Shown here one piece after another: positions 22,201 to 33,500 of a stretch of 64,000 bases of DNA. Numbering within the stretch: position 1 is the first letter of the stretch; each line of letters starts with the position of its first letter. Source of the DNA: Micrasema longulum (taxonomy: Eukaryota; Arthropoda; Insecta; Trichoptera; Brachycentridae); assembly GCA_022494885.1 (NCBI GenBank), contig JAGVSM010004908.1, forward strand, positions 124,001 to 188,000, given 5' to 3'. Under the pieces are notes generated by a model. It made no database searches and was not told the DNA's origin. It saw nothing but the letters and a program-made list of their open reading frames with translations. The position numbers and the translations under genes were made by a program.

Positions 22201-22389
22201 ATTTTATAGAAGTTATAAATGAATAAACACTGAACCCATCTTAGATCGCTGCGGTGAACAATAAACTAAAAATATTGGTTGTGGTTACTTAAATGATTGG
22301 TGAACTTATAGGTGATATTATTATATACAAAAAAGTGCCGATTGTTTAGAAATCAAATTTTTAGGGAAGCGTTGATTTCATTTAATCTA

Positions 22390-22533
22390 TGGACGAACCG
22401 CGCAAACTACATAAATATTCGTATGTACTGTATAAGCCCAAATATAACGCGGCTTTGAACTCTACGTTACCTATACACGGGTTTTCAGGGCGATACCGCG
22501 AAATTTTAGAGGAACAAATGATGTACTTTTAAA
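22390..22533 (+). CDS. Small unrecognised open frame, 47 codons
   Basis: ATG at 22,390 opens MDEPRKLHKYSYVLYKPKYN, continuing through LPIHGFSGRYREILEEQMMYF to TAA. It lies ~230 bases downstream of the CpG-rich initiator-like patch, is less AT-rich than its flanks and has a protein-like mix of charged and aromatic residues. I do not recognise a family. It could be a micropeptide, an exon piece or chance. Confidence 0.25.
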
Positions 22534-23670
22534 AATATCCTAATGAATTTGATGTAAAATGGCCTTTTAAATTAAAAAAAAAATGAGATTAAAAACGTAT
22601 TTGACCAAAGAAGCAATACGCACCGGACGCGGAATAGGGAAGTGGCTGGGTTGGGGGTTTCTGTGAGGCGTGCTGGTCCGAGATATTAAATATTTTTATT
22701 AATAAACCTTTATGAAAACAATACATAAAGAAATAAAAAATAGAACTCTTCAGGTTAAACTTACCAAAAAAAAGTCAGGTTCTTGTGTTTGGCAAATTTT
22801 CAAAATAATATAAAAGAGAAACAAAAATTTATGGCAAATAAAACATCTCAAGTATATAAACAATTAATAACACTTTTAAAAAATGAAAAAATAATTTACA
22901 TACACAGGCACATACATATTTATGTGTATAATATGCGTTCCGTATATACCTACTTATACAATACATAAGTTACATATTATGTATTTGACATTATGGTTTA
23001 ATTAAATTTACTAAGGCATATTTTAAAATTATATAAAATGTCTCCCTCGGCACAGGACCCTAGTGAGGGAACATTATTTTCAATGCAACAAAAAGTAATA
23101 CATACACATTAAAAGAACAAATAAAATAAAGTAAATATATACTAACATACATTTTATTTTAAAAATACAGTTAACTATGTAAGGAAGATTGACTCCATCT
23201 TCAAAGGAAATAAATTTTTTAAATATTTTTAACAATGTTAATGAGGGTTTTATTCAAATTTAAAGCATTAACTTTGTGGTCAAGCATTTAACTAAATGTT
23301 ATTAAATATTTTTAAATAACCACTTACCGACTTTTCTTTGTCTAAAGGTTTTAAGACGTGCCCGTTTTTTTGTTCGGGTAACCAACAGCTACATTTATCA
23401 TACATAAAAATAAAATACAAATAAGCCAATCACGGGTTTTTTACAAGTAGCACCACAGTAAGTAAAAATATATTATCAATCGTAAAATGAACAGTAATCT
23501 AATCTAAATTCAAAAGAAAGAGAAAAAAAACACTAACAATTATTTCGAAAGCATCGCCGTACGTCATGATTATTTGCAAATAAATATTTGTTTAATAATT
23601 TCAATATAACAAAAAAATTATTAAAAATTTACCATAAACATGAATTTTGCCTGTAATTAGATGAATCAAT
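22534..23670. other. AT-rich stretch; family E motif and inverted repeat partner
   Basis: 'cctcggcacaggaccctagt' near 23,046 is the family E hairpin region. 23,250-23,370 is the inverted relative of 5,690-5,830. A GC-richer patch lies at 22,615-22,680. No gene is recognised. Confidence 0.5.
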
Positions 23671-23671
23671 G

Positions 23672-24140
23672 TACGAGGGTTGTGTAAAAAATAAGGTTCT
23701 CAAACTTTTTTCGGGTTTAAGGTATTTTTTATTTGAACTGAAAATAACATCATTGGAAAGCTTAATTTCTTAACTTTTTTTCAACATAATCATCAGATTT
23801 TTCTACGCATTTTTGTTGACGGCTAATCCACTTTTGGAATCTAGCTTCAAAGAAGTCCGCCGCCAGTCCGTGGAGGAATTCGGTGACCGCTTCCTGCACT
23901 ATTTCATCAGTTTCGAAACGTTGTCCATCCAAGTGTTGCTTTAATTTTGGAAACAAGTGGAAGTCACTCGGTGCAAGATCAGGGCTGTAGGGAGCCTGTT
24001 CAACGAGATTCCAGACAATTTTTTTGATTAAATCCTTGGTTTGGCGAGAGACGTGAGACGCATTGTCGTGGTGCAGTCTAACGCCTTTCGTCAGTCTTCC
24101 TCTCCGGCGATTTGCCTTGCTAAGTGATCTAATTAGATTC
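23672..24140 (-). mobile_element. mariner-family transposase fragment with 3' terminal repeat
   Basis: The minus-strand frame 24,142-23,762 reads KANRRRGRLTKGVRLHHDNA, SHVSRQTKDL, then YSPDLAPSDFHLFPKLKQHL. These carry the second and third catalytic aspartates of mariner (HDNA and APSD). Only 33 residues separate them instead of the usual 34, because DNASH is one residue short of the common DNARPH. The C-terminus is complete (TAA at 23,762). The element end begins TACGAGGGTTGTGTAAAAAA at 23,672. The N-terminal half and other TIR are missing, so it is dead. Confidence 0.85.
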
Positions 24141-25040
24141 ATATTTTTCTCTCAAATGAATATTTTATGGATTTATCTCTGCGTACGTGATATTTTGTTA
24201 TTTTTGGAGATCCTAATACACAAAATATTTCATTTAAATTTATCAAATATACATGAATATCTTATATTATATTTTTTTATGTGTTATGGTTTACTTGAAG
24301 ATTTATTTTTTATTTTTATGAAATGCAATTTCTAACGCCACGCCGGTTACGTCACAGAAACTGGTGGGTTAATTATAATCTATGTACCACCATAAATCCG
24401 GCATTTGTTATAAGATCATTTGTACAATAATATATCTAAAAGAAATGCATTGGACTGAAATGAAAATATTTATAAAATGTTCGTAATTTTTTGTACAAAT
24501 TACTTTTGATTATCTTTAACTCATTATTTAAGTATTCAGTAACTTAAAAAAAATCGTATTTTGAATAAAATTTCTGTGAAAAATGTAAACATGAGACTCT
24601 AATTGTGAACGATTCAATAAAAGAAGAATACATGCATTTTAAAAAACGACTCCTTTTGAAATTATTGTTCATTTTGAAATCTGCACAGGTTTGACAAGTT
24701 CAGCTTTCATGTATATTTTTAGGAACATAGCAATGCACTGCGCAAAACGAGAATAATACGAAATTCAAAACAATAGCCCCCGAGCGTAGGTTGGTTAAAA
24801 AAATACTAGAAATTAAAAAAAAAAATGGTTTGCTTCTGGAATAAACACATGTTTTTTTGTTAATTTATACAATTTTTCTAATTTAATAAACAATGTATGT
24901 TATAATCACAATATTTTATTTTCGTATAACTTTTATTTCTTCAGGATAACTGCGAACTTAATATGTTTGAATGTTTATTTACGGGTTCGTTTATTTCATT
25001 TAAATTATATTGTACATACACGAGTACTTATTTATTATTC
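24141..25040. other. AT-rich stretch without recognised genes
   Basis: Contains only short frames and A/T runs. A less AT-rich bit near 24,335-24,410 has no assignable motif. Confidence 0.5.
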
Positions 25041-25047
25041 ACAAAAT

Positions 25048-25421
25048 CTATGCATCACGAGAGCATTTAAACATGAATATGCAGCGTCCTCCGCTTAGGT
25101 ATGCTCCATTTAACATGCCGTGTGCGAGACAAAATTTTGCGAAATCCTCGCAAATCTGACTATAAGGTGCAGCATCTACTGGCATAAAAAACACTTCGGT
25201 ACACAATATTTGAAAAAAAAAATATTCCAAAAAGCTACAGTTAATTCAGCAATCGAAATAAAATGACCACACGTGTAAAGGGAAAACTCGGCCATTTCTC
25301 CCCAAACGCGTTCGAACATTTTTTTTATAAGGGGCCACTTTTTCGCGTTGCAATGTACGTCAATTGACATAATATACACTATTTGAGTAAGAAAAATCCT
25401 CAAAAACTCCATAAAAAGCAC
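25048..25421 (-). pseudogene. Unrecognised protein-like region with a frameshift at an A run
   Basis: On the minus strand one frame reads AKKWPLIKKMFERVWGEMAE then FSLYTCGHFISIAELTVAFW. A 10-base A run (plus strand, ~25,212-25,221) shifts into a second frame with VDAAPYSQICEDFAKFCLAH and GMLNGAYLSGGRCIFMFKCS, ending at TAG. Both pieces look more protein-like and less AT-rich than the surroundings. I do not recognise a family. It could be a decayed host exon or transposon piece, and coding status is uncertain. Confidence 0.3.
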
Positions 25422-25925
25422 TTAATAGCATGAAGACAGCCGGTTAGTGCGCCATTTCTGGTCGAAGGGGTAATTAGAGCATTTTTTTTTTGTTATCGTG
25501 AAACAGTGACATCAAAACAATATTGAGTGATAATATATTACTTTTTACACCGTCACTATAGCAAAATGATCATAGAGTTATATTACACACCGCTAGAGCA
25601 CCAATAACCAAGGTAAGGAGCAATTTTTCTGAAATATAAAGAAGTCGCTTTGCTGACAAACCGGCTCCCAAGATCTTTTGATCTTACTCCGTGTCATTAA
25701 AAAAAAAATATCACGTGTACATTAATTTGCCTTAAAAAATAAGTGCCCCACGGAAAAATATTCGACGTGAGATTGCATCTTTCAGAGAAAAAAAAAATCA
25801 GATTTTTTTTGCCAAAATGAGGTTTTCATTGCAGTGTTTGGAACAAAATGGAGAACATTTTTTTATTGTTATTTTCGTGTTATTTTCAAAATAGAAATCT
25901 GCCTAATTTTTTATTGTAAAAATAT
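25422..25925. other. AT-rich stretch without recognised genes
   Basis: No frame or repeat recognised. A donor-like CCAAG|GTAAGG occurs at ~25,611 on plus but has no supporting exon. Confidence 0.45.
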
Positions 25926-25929
25926 GTAA

Positions 25930-26376
25930 ATTGTATTTGTTGGATGCTCGATACCTTCGACCTCGGGACTGTAAACAAGGCCTGTCCTCTTGCGATACGC
26001 GTGTTCGAAGAAAACAGGGAACGTTTGATTTTAGGTAAACTAATTGACGTTATGGTTTTGAGTGTCAATCCTGGAATTAATGAAAGGAGTAAAGACTTAC
26101 GGTTTCCTCCCTTTGGCACTGGTCCAGAAAGACACCGTTATCGTTTGCACTGGTCACTTTGCACGTTTTTGTACGTTGGTGATTCGAAATCACTGTCACG
26201 CTCGCGGTACGGTTTTCGTTGTTGTTCGCGGTACGGTTTTCGTTGTTGTTCGCGGTACGGTTTTTTATTGTGTTGTCACGCGTTGCTTTCTTGACTCGCC
26301 GTCAGGGAGGAGTAGGTACATTGGGATTCAAAACAAGGACCACCGGAATCAAAGGAAGGAATGGCTTGACACTTGA
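25930..26376. other. GC-richer island with overlapping open frames, function unknown
   Basis: Plus-strand frames 25,944-26,294 and 26,062-26,376 overlap a minus-strand one, so at most one can be real. The first has ACPLAIRVFEENRERLILGK, which looks protein-like, but the rest is built on a 24 bp tandem repeat. On minus, a fair donor (AAACC|GTAAGTC, ~26,100) would end a first exon carrying the repeat. I cannot decide between coding DNA, a promoter/5' UTR and a retroelement 5' region. Confidence 0.3.
26203..26268. repeat. 24 bp tandem repeat, 2.75 copies
   Basis: Units starting CGCGGTACGGTTTTCGTTGT begin at 26,203, 26,227 and 26,251. The first two are identical, the third breaks after 'cggtttt'. 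It lies within the GC-richer island. Confidence 0.9.
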
Positions 26377-28189
26377 ATAAAAGAAAATGAATCCGAAACA
26401 GTATTTAACATATAATTATTAGATTTTTTTTAAATTTGTAATGTAAAATCTGCCGGCGGACATACTCAGTCAATCTATTTTTTAAATATGCGGAGATAGT
26501 TTAAAAAAAACAAACAAGAACAATATTTTTTATTCTCAAGCAGTTATTTGGTCAAATTTCACTTAAATTATTGGTATGGTGCCCAAAATAAATTAATACA
26601 ATTGGATTTAATTCTATTATTATTTTCAAATATACAAAAGTAAACGGTTTGACGCATTTTGTCTTGTTAAGACTTTTCAAGCCAACCTAAATTCTTATGA
26701 TATTCCCTTATTTTCAAAATATTTTTTTAATATTTTTTTATTTTATTTGGGATTTTTACAGCTATTACATAAACAAAATAAAAAGAAATATATTTACAAT
26801 ACTAGAGCCAATTAAAAAAATTCACTGTAAATCTAATGACACATAATATATAAGAAAAGAGTTTCCGTAATTGTATGTGTGTGACGTTCGTATTCATGTG
26901 TATGTGAATGTGTGTATGCGTGGATAATTGAGAAAGAGGGTATATGTGCGTAGAGGAATGAATGAGGAAGAGAGTGCGTGTGTGTGGGTGGGTAAGTATA
27001 AAAAAAAATATTGTTTAAAACTTGTAATTATATTAAAAATGAAACAAGAAAAAGATAAAAAGTTTGATACTTTTTTGTTAAAATTTAAATCAAGAAATGT
27101 TATAAATTGTATTTTTTAAAAGTATGTTAAATTTCAAAACCGTATTCTAAAAAAAAGCATTTTATTTTTCAATTTAACTGATACATACTGAATAAATAAT
27201 GTGCGACGAGTCCCATACAATACGAGTACGGTAGGTAACCACAAAATGAAGTAAATACGATATAATGTCAACAATAAAACAAGGTTTGACAATGCGCGAA
27301 CGTTGATTCAAAACGAACATACAAAAACATATTAAATGCACCTACATAATATATAAATAAGAATAACATATAAGTTTGATGGAAATGATTCGAATGATAA
27401 AAATCAGGTGTCACAAACAGTTGGCCCACAGTACGGGAATACATAATAATATTAAAAGATATTCTCACTATAAAACTTATCACTCACTATAAAAAACCTA
27501 TCACAAAAATATCATTGGTTGATTTAAAGGGGTAGTGACGTCATTAAAAGTAGTAAGTGTTTAACAAAATCATTTTTATTTTTAAAGTAAAATTTATTGC
27601 CATAGTTATCACCGCGCATAAGAAAACATTTTTTTGGATCAAATTTTCCGTAACACTGAACTTCCCCATTATCACCATTTGTATTTGATTAGGTACTGAT
27701 TGAAGAATATTTATTGAATAAATTGATAATAAAACATGTATTGCAATAATTTATTTATAATCTGCCAATCTGGTTTCAAATACTTTTCTGAGTATTTTTA
27801 TATTTTCATTTTATTTATATTTTTTATTTTCTTTTATAAAGGAAACATACAGTATAGTTACAAAGTTTTATATTTTACACGGTTAGACATAAACTCTAAT
27901 GGACCAGTGAAGTTTCCATATTATAAAGTAATTATATGTAAGGTTATTAATGAAAGTACAAAAAAGAGAAGGAAAAAAAATAAATAAATGGAAGTAGTTT
28001 AAAAATTCAAATTTAAGTAAAAAAAGTTATTTTAAAGTTTGTAGTTTGAAGTTACAAATGGAAATACTATTAAGAATGAAGAAATAAAAGAGTTAAAAGA
28101 ATTCAAATAAAGAATTAAAAACATGCTCAGATGTAAAAATAAAATAAAATAGTAATAACATTTTTAAAAAAGTATTTTTTTATATGATG
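26377..28189. other. AT-rich stretch; GT-rich tract at 26,870-27,000
   Basis: No gene. The GT-rich tract ('gtgtatgtgaatgtgtgtat') is simple-sequence-like. Open frames at 26,928-27,119, 27,268-27,483 and 27,736-27,987 are low-complexity and not credible. Confidence 0.5.
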
Positions 28190-28264
28190 CAGTTTCACCT
28201 TAATTCATGTTGCACATCGGAATGAGACTTGGATTTACATTGGCTGCACCGACTCAGTGGGCAA

Positions 28265-28322
28265 CAATAATCGTCAAGGGTCGCATGCAGCCCTCGGGCC
28301 ACGAGTTTGACGTGCATGGAGT
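28265..28322 (+). mobile_element. hAT-type terminal remnant
   Basis: 'gcatgcagccctcgggccac' followed by 'gagtttgacgtgcatg' resembles the 3' end of hAT (Charlie/Buster-like) non-autonomous elements ('gcggcccgcgggcc..gAGTTTGACacccctg'). Only the end is recognisable and no 5' partner was found upstream. Assignment by motif memory only. Confidence 0.45.
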
Positions 28323-28990
28323 ACAACCTTAACCCTTATTTCCGAATTTATTTATTTTCTCAAGGGAAACTTTGCACTAAATCCGTCATATTTATAAACA
28401 AACTTAACTTTTGAATTTAAATAAATTATGAAAATAAACCTGACCATGACTAATTTTACACGGAGAATACTTGGTTTACGAATCCAACGTTTTCCTTTAA
28501 AACTTAATTGGGGTCTTATTAACTACACAAGACGCTGAAGACACCGACTTTTATTTTAAAATTTTTCACAACATTAAAAGGGAAATGGAAAATGAGGTTA
28601 AGTGCGAAAACAACTATCGTTACATAAAATTATTTAAGATTTCAAAGGATCTAAAAATATTTTCTTAAGAAAATAATGATTTTACATGTAGCTACAAAGG
28701 GATTCTTCTTTTATTCGAATTAATTAAAATTGAAATTAATTTATTTTACCAACGTAACGTTCCAAAAAAATATAATTTAAGACGTTAAATTGGAACAAAA
28801 TATCAAACAAGAGTTCGACAAGATTAAGGTATAATATTTTCCAACAGCGAAAATATTTGCCTTTTAAGCCTACATAGGTTCACTAATGTGAAAGATGTCG
28901 TTCTCCAAAGTGATAATGTTGAGTTGCGTGACTACTCTTCCAATCGGCGTAACCAGAGGCAGGTTGGTTTTGGAAACCAGGAGGTAAAAC
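28323..28990. other. AT-rich stretch without recognised genes
   Basis: No frame, RNA or shared repeat identified. Confidence 0.5.
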
Positions 28991-28994
28991 AGTA

Positions 28995-29215
28995 TGTTGT
29001 TTAAATTTATTTCAACAGAGAGGGAAAACATTTTTGAGAATATGGAAGTCTAGGCATTTACAGGGCTTATGACCTGTCATTGGCTTGTTTAAGTGGCCAC
29101 TTTACACACTGTGTAACATTCACCATTCTGCCCATGTTTGAACATCCACATTTCCTCTACTCTTCCATCTGTTGGCTTTTGTGAAGTAAAAGAGCTGAAA
29201 CCTCTATCACATGGG
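28995..29215 (+). repeat. Family A repeat copy
   Basis: 'caacagagagggaaaacatt', 'tatggaagtctaggcattta', 'aagtggccactttacacact', 'ctcttccatctgttggcttt' and 'aaagagctgaaacctctatc' in order. It abuts the 3' tail of a minus-strand LINE at 29,219. Confidence 0.8.
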
Positions 29216-29218
29216 TGA

Positions 29219-29995
29219 TTTATTTATTTATTTATTTATTTACGGACAAAGTCCATTATAAACATTACAATTAAAAGAAATTTTTACAAAGGAATAAAAA
29301 AAATATAAGGAACAGAAATAAGCAGCAAAGACAGATGATAGATTTTTTAGATTAAGTAAAAAGCATAGGCTAACCATACAGATTCTTTAGCTGATTTGTA
29401 AAGAAAGACATCCTTACACCATAATAATCAAGATCTTGATGATCGTTCACCCGCCTGATCATTCTGGGCAAAGGCGACTGTGCACCATAATTGGTCCTGT
29501 AGTGACCGAGGAAAAGCATTTCATTATTTCTAGTCTACGGGTGGGAACGTTAAAAAGAATCTTTTGCAAAATTTCAGGGGCATCAATGAGACAGTTCATA
29601 ATTTTATACATGCAGATTATATCTGCAATGCATCTGCGTTTTTCAAGACTTGATATGCTTAAAAACATCTCCATATCAGAATATGAATAGTCTCCTCTTT
29701 CCAATCCCATCTTCCATGCAATTTTTCCTATAAAACGATGTTGAACTGATTCAAGGCGCTTGATATGAACAGCATAATGAGGGGACCAGATTACAGATGC
29801 ATATTCAAGAATAGGGCGAACTAAAGAGCAATAAAGTGTTTTAAGTGTAAGCATACTTTGGAAATCAGACGTAGTTCTATTAATAAAGCCTAAAATTTTA
29901 AGGATCTGTTTACTATATTATCAAAGTGTTCCAGAAAAGTTAGTTTATTATCTAGGATCACTCCAAGATACGTGGGTCTGCAAGCATTTGGACAT
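29219..29995 (-). mobile_element. LINE RT C-terminal fragment with simple-repeat 3' tail
   Basis: The minus-strand frame 29,854-29,459 reads LKTLYCSLVRPILEYASVIW, then IKRLESVQHRFIGKIAWKMG and SLEKRRCIADIICMYKIMN. This is the standard segment after the RT palm in CR1/Jockey-type LINEs. Upstream, in a shifted frame to ~29,990, it continues (ILGVILDNKLTFLEHF; KILGFINRT). The 3' end is an (AAAT)n-like tail at 29,219-29,241 (plus: TTTA repeats). The catalytic YADD part is absent. 5'-truncated, frameshifted dead copy. Confidence 0.8.
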
Positions 29996-30081
29996 ACTCA
30001 AACAGTATGCTGTGTTGACGCTGTCGGAGATAACCATAAAAAACTGATGCTCTCTAAAATGGCTGAGTTCTCGATAATACC

Positions 30082-30530
30082 TTTTATCAACATATTACAA
30101 CAGAGATGAAGAACATTTAAGAAAGGGTAATGTAGAAGTCTAGGCATCTAAAGCGCTTATGACCTGTCAATGGCTGGTTTAAGTGGCAACTTTACATACT
30201 GTGTAACATTCATCATTCTGCCCATATTTGAACATCTATATTCCTTCAATTCTTTCATCTGTTGATGTTTGTGAAGTTAAAGAGCTGTAACCTTTATTTA
30301 TGCGGGTGAGATTCATCAAACTGAATTTTTCTCCTACATACTAGGCAACGCCTGAAAATGTTAATTTTTCAATTTCTATACTTCTTCATGGACCAGGCGG
30401 ACTTATCAACAATATTTTGAGTTTGTCCAAATTTTTGTAGACAAGGACTGGATTCAACTCCCTGGGGAGCTGTTTATATTAACATATTACAACAGAGATG
30501 AAGAACATTAAAAAGAAGGTAATATAGAAG
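30082..30530 (+). repeat. Family A, tandem 1.1 units
   Basis: One complete unit from TTATCAACATATTACAACAG (~30,085) through the body and the X segment ('aatattttgagtttgtccaa', 'ggactggattcaactccctg'). The next unit starts ~30,480 and breaks after 'aaggtaatatagaagtag'. Period ~392, like the array at 1.3-2.1 kb. Confidence 0.8.
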
Positions 30531-30994
30531 TAGTTCTAGATATTTATAACTTTACGTTCTAAGGATTTGTACCGTGGCGCAGTCGTTGCTTTATGCAGCT
30601 TGTTAATCTGAAATCCGAGTTCTTTTATAGTCGACGTTTTAATGTGATATCTTTATTACTATATAAACGGAGATAATGGGGTGCTATTAAAATCATCCTG
30701 GGCTGGTATTCCTAACGCTTTCGTGTCCGCATTATCTCATGTATTGACGTACAAAATAAACGAGAAAAACTGTTTTCTCGTGCCGCGAGAGTGGTTCTGA
30801 AAAGGGCCCCCGGTACTCTTTACCTGGACTGGATCTTATGCGGAAGACTGGTTATCTTGTTTTCACGTATCAAATGCTCAAGATAGTGAACTAATTCAGT
30901 ACCCTGTGATTATTCATGATGATGATTAGGAATTATTAAAGGATATAGGTATCTATTTGTAAAATATCTAGTTAAATTCTAAATAAGATTGAAA
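30531..30994. other. Moderate-GC stretch, possible degraded SINE head
   Basis: 'accgtggcgcagtcgttgct' (30,572) resembles a pol III A box of tRNA-derived SINEs, with a weak B-box-like 'ccgagttctttt' ~45 bases on. 30,780-30,850 is notably GC-rich but has no recognised product. Confidence 0.35.
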
Positions 30995-30997
30995 CTT

Positions 30998-31175
30998 ATC
31001 GCAATAGAGATGGAAAAAAAATTGAGAAGACAAGAATGTGTAAATATAGGCATTTATAACGCTTACGCCAATGACTGATTTAAGTAAATATTTTACACAC
31101 AGTAACATTTATCAAACATTCACTTTTCCTTTCTTTTGTTTGTTGGCTTTTGTGAAGGAAAGGAGCTGAAACCGT
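30998..31175 (+). repeat. Family A repeat, degraded
   Basis: Keeps 'tcgcaatagagatggaaaaa', 'gcatttataacgcttacg' and 'aaaggagctgaaacc' in family A order, with deletions. Confidence 0.6.
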
Positions 31176-31850
31176 ATTATGAATTATCAATATTATTATT
31201 ATTTTATTATGGATAACTTACAGAGCATTATTTTCGTAATATTGGCCTCAGGGGTGGTTGGTTTACAAAGTGATTCTATGAATATTTTTAAATTTTATTT
31301 ATTAATATTTTTTCTCTTACAAACTATAATTAATAAAAAAAATAATGTGACTTCATACCCGTGCCGAGGACACTTAACAAGATACTTTAAAAAAAATATT
31401 TTTACATTTGAGAATAAACAAAGAAGACTAACTTAATAAACATAGATAATTAACAAAATGTTCAGACAGCTTTAAACAATACGTATTTATGTTTATGATT
31501 AATTCATGTACATATATATTATTTATATTACAAAACGCACAATGAAATAAAAAAAATATAACATAAGCTATACACTTGTGGAGCAGTTGATTCAATATTG
31601 ATTTGGGCGAATGAGACAATCCATTTTACTTCTACATAGCTCCGCTATCTATTTTTTTATAGCCTATTAAAAAAAATCTCGTTACTAATTATTTTAATAG
31701 ATAGTGGAAGTAGGTTATAGATTTTAATTGAATAATACTCAAAATCTCTTTGTCCGAAAGTAATATTAGTTTGTATTTGTTTAAGTTGTCTATTTTATTT
31801 AAAATAAACAATTTTAGTTAGTTGTTAGTTAATTTGTTAAATCATTATTT
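31176..31850. other. AT-rich stretch with a family E motif
   Basis: 'cttcatacccgtgccgagga' at ~31,351 matches half of the family E hairpin region. The frames at 31,179-31,436 and 31,428-31,619 are low-complexity. No gene. Confidence 0.45.
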
Positions 31851-31854
31851 TAAA

Positions 31855-32240
31855 TGCTGCGAATACCCAGTTGCATTCTACCGGCAACTTTACTGACTAG
31901 TCCAACTCGTTGGCGTCCATGTCGCGAACCCTGAGCAATGAGATCACAGTCATAACGGTGTGATCACAGAAGATAACGAAAGGATGAAAGGCAAGTTTCT
32001 GGCGAAACCAGCACCAGAACCAACCAGCTAAGGAAAGGCAACCCCGACAGAAAAATCCACCAGAGAAGGTAACGGAAAACCACTCTGGTCATCTTTTCCT
32101 AAGAATCACTATGCCGAGACCATCCAAAAAGCAGTTGTTCTGGTCTCGGAGTAGCGCAGGACTAAAATTCTTTCGCTGCAGTGAACGCCATCGTCGGGGA
32201 GACCTGACAAGGCAACGCAAGAAGAAGATTTTTTTTCCTT
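31855..32240 (+). repeat. GC-richer element remnant, probably LINE 3' region
   Basis: A ~380 bp block much less AT-rich than its flanks, ending '..gagacctgacaaggcaacgc' then 'aagaagaaga'. The ending in a short simple repeat suggests the 3' tail of a non-LTR element, but no RT motif is present and the frames are closed. Class inferred weakly. Confidence 0.4.
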
Positions 32241-32329
32241 CACATGCAACGGATTTATTCAAATGTGGGTAAGATTCGTCTGGTTAAATAAGAAATTTCA
32301 GTGCTAAATGAAATCGGATATAGAAAATG

Positions 32330-32600
32330 TTTTCTTACTCTAGATAAAAACTAGAGCATTTAATCGTAGGGTGAAGTTTCCTGAAAATGTATAAAAAAAA
32401 AAATATATTAACAGTAACAAACTACTTTGAGAGACGTGTCTAGTGCTTCTTAATCAACCAATGATAAAGTGGTATGACATATTTCCGGCTTAAGGGAAAA
32501 TGTTCCACTAATCAGCAAAACTCACCGAGGAAAAATTATGACGTCACACGCGGAGTAATTTCAAAAATCCAAAACATTAAAAAAAATATACATTTATATA
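32330..32600 (+). repeat. Family D repeat, copy 2
   Basis: Colinear with 59,640-59,940: 'gaagtttcctgaaaatgtat', 'aaactactttgaga', 'aatcaaccaatga', 'aaaactcacc' and TGACGTCACACGCGGAGT (32,540-32,557). Non-coding. The TGACGTCA is a perfect CRE-type palindrome in this copy. Confidence 0.65.
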
Positions 32601-32644
32601 TTTTTTTAATGGCTTAGTTTGATAGTTTATAAACATTTTTTTCT

Positions 32645-32880
32645 TTCTAGATAGCGCCTGAAAATACTTTTCAAATTTAAAAGGTAATTCTTTTCATACC
32701 AGATAGTATCAACAATATTTTGTGCATGACCAAATGTTTGTAGCCAAGGCTCATTTCCCTCCCGATAGAGTTGTTTAAAATTGAAACTTATAGTAAAAGA
32801 CAGGGCAAGCATTTTTGAGTCGGGAATATGGATGTCATTGAACATCATTTAGACATACCCAAAACATTGTTTTTCATAGT
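32645..32880 (+). repeat. Family A repeat, diverged tail-to-head junction
   Basis: Runs 'tagatagcgcctgaaaatac', 'tatcaacaatattttgtgca', 'tttgtagccaaggctcattt', 'gggaatatggatgtcattg'. This is the end of one unit joined to the start of the next, as in the tandem copies. Confidence 0.6.
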
Positions 32881-33500
32881 GTATTTTGTTAAATTGAATT
32901 TTCATGCGTAAAATATCAAGTTTTTTATTCAAAAGAGACGCAAATAAAAAATAATTATTCGATTTTTTTATGGCAGGATTATAAAAATAGAACAGTATTT
33001 AGTAAACTAAATCGAGTAAACAAATATAATTGGTTGTCATGAATCAAAATCAAATGAATCCCTAGGACAAATAAATTATCAAGAAAAACATTTATAAGTC
33101 ACCCCTTTTATAATAGGACACAGGACTCTTAAGTTCACCGTATTTTTTTATCAGGGAGTCTAGATTTTTATTGTGAGAATTCATCAATTCGGATTCCTTA
33201 ACAAATATGCGTGCCCTTTGTCTCAATGAAGGTATTTTATATTACTTAAGGTCCCTTTGACCTTCTTCTTGTAATTTCAAATATACTAATTTACTTTTGA
33301 CTAAAAAGATCTATTGTTCACACCTTTACCCAGCTAAACAATAATTATGCCTAGACAATAAGACGTAGACAAAATTATTCGCCTTTTATTAAAACAGAGT
33401 ATTCGTTGTTAATAAAATGACAAAGTTAATTATTATTTAATTCAGAAGCTAAAGAAATAAAACTATTGCTAAAGCAGAACCATTCCAAACACAAAATTGA
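32881..33500. other. AT-rich stretch without recognised genes
   Basis: No frame or repeat recognised. Confidence 0.5.

Noticed and set aside
27736..27987. 83-codon plus frame with hydrophobic stretch
   Set aside because: Phe/Ile-rich runs are the product of T-rich DNA; there is no signal, motif or composition shift.
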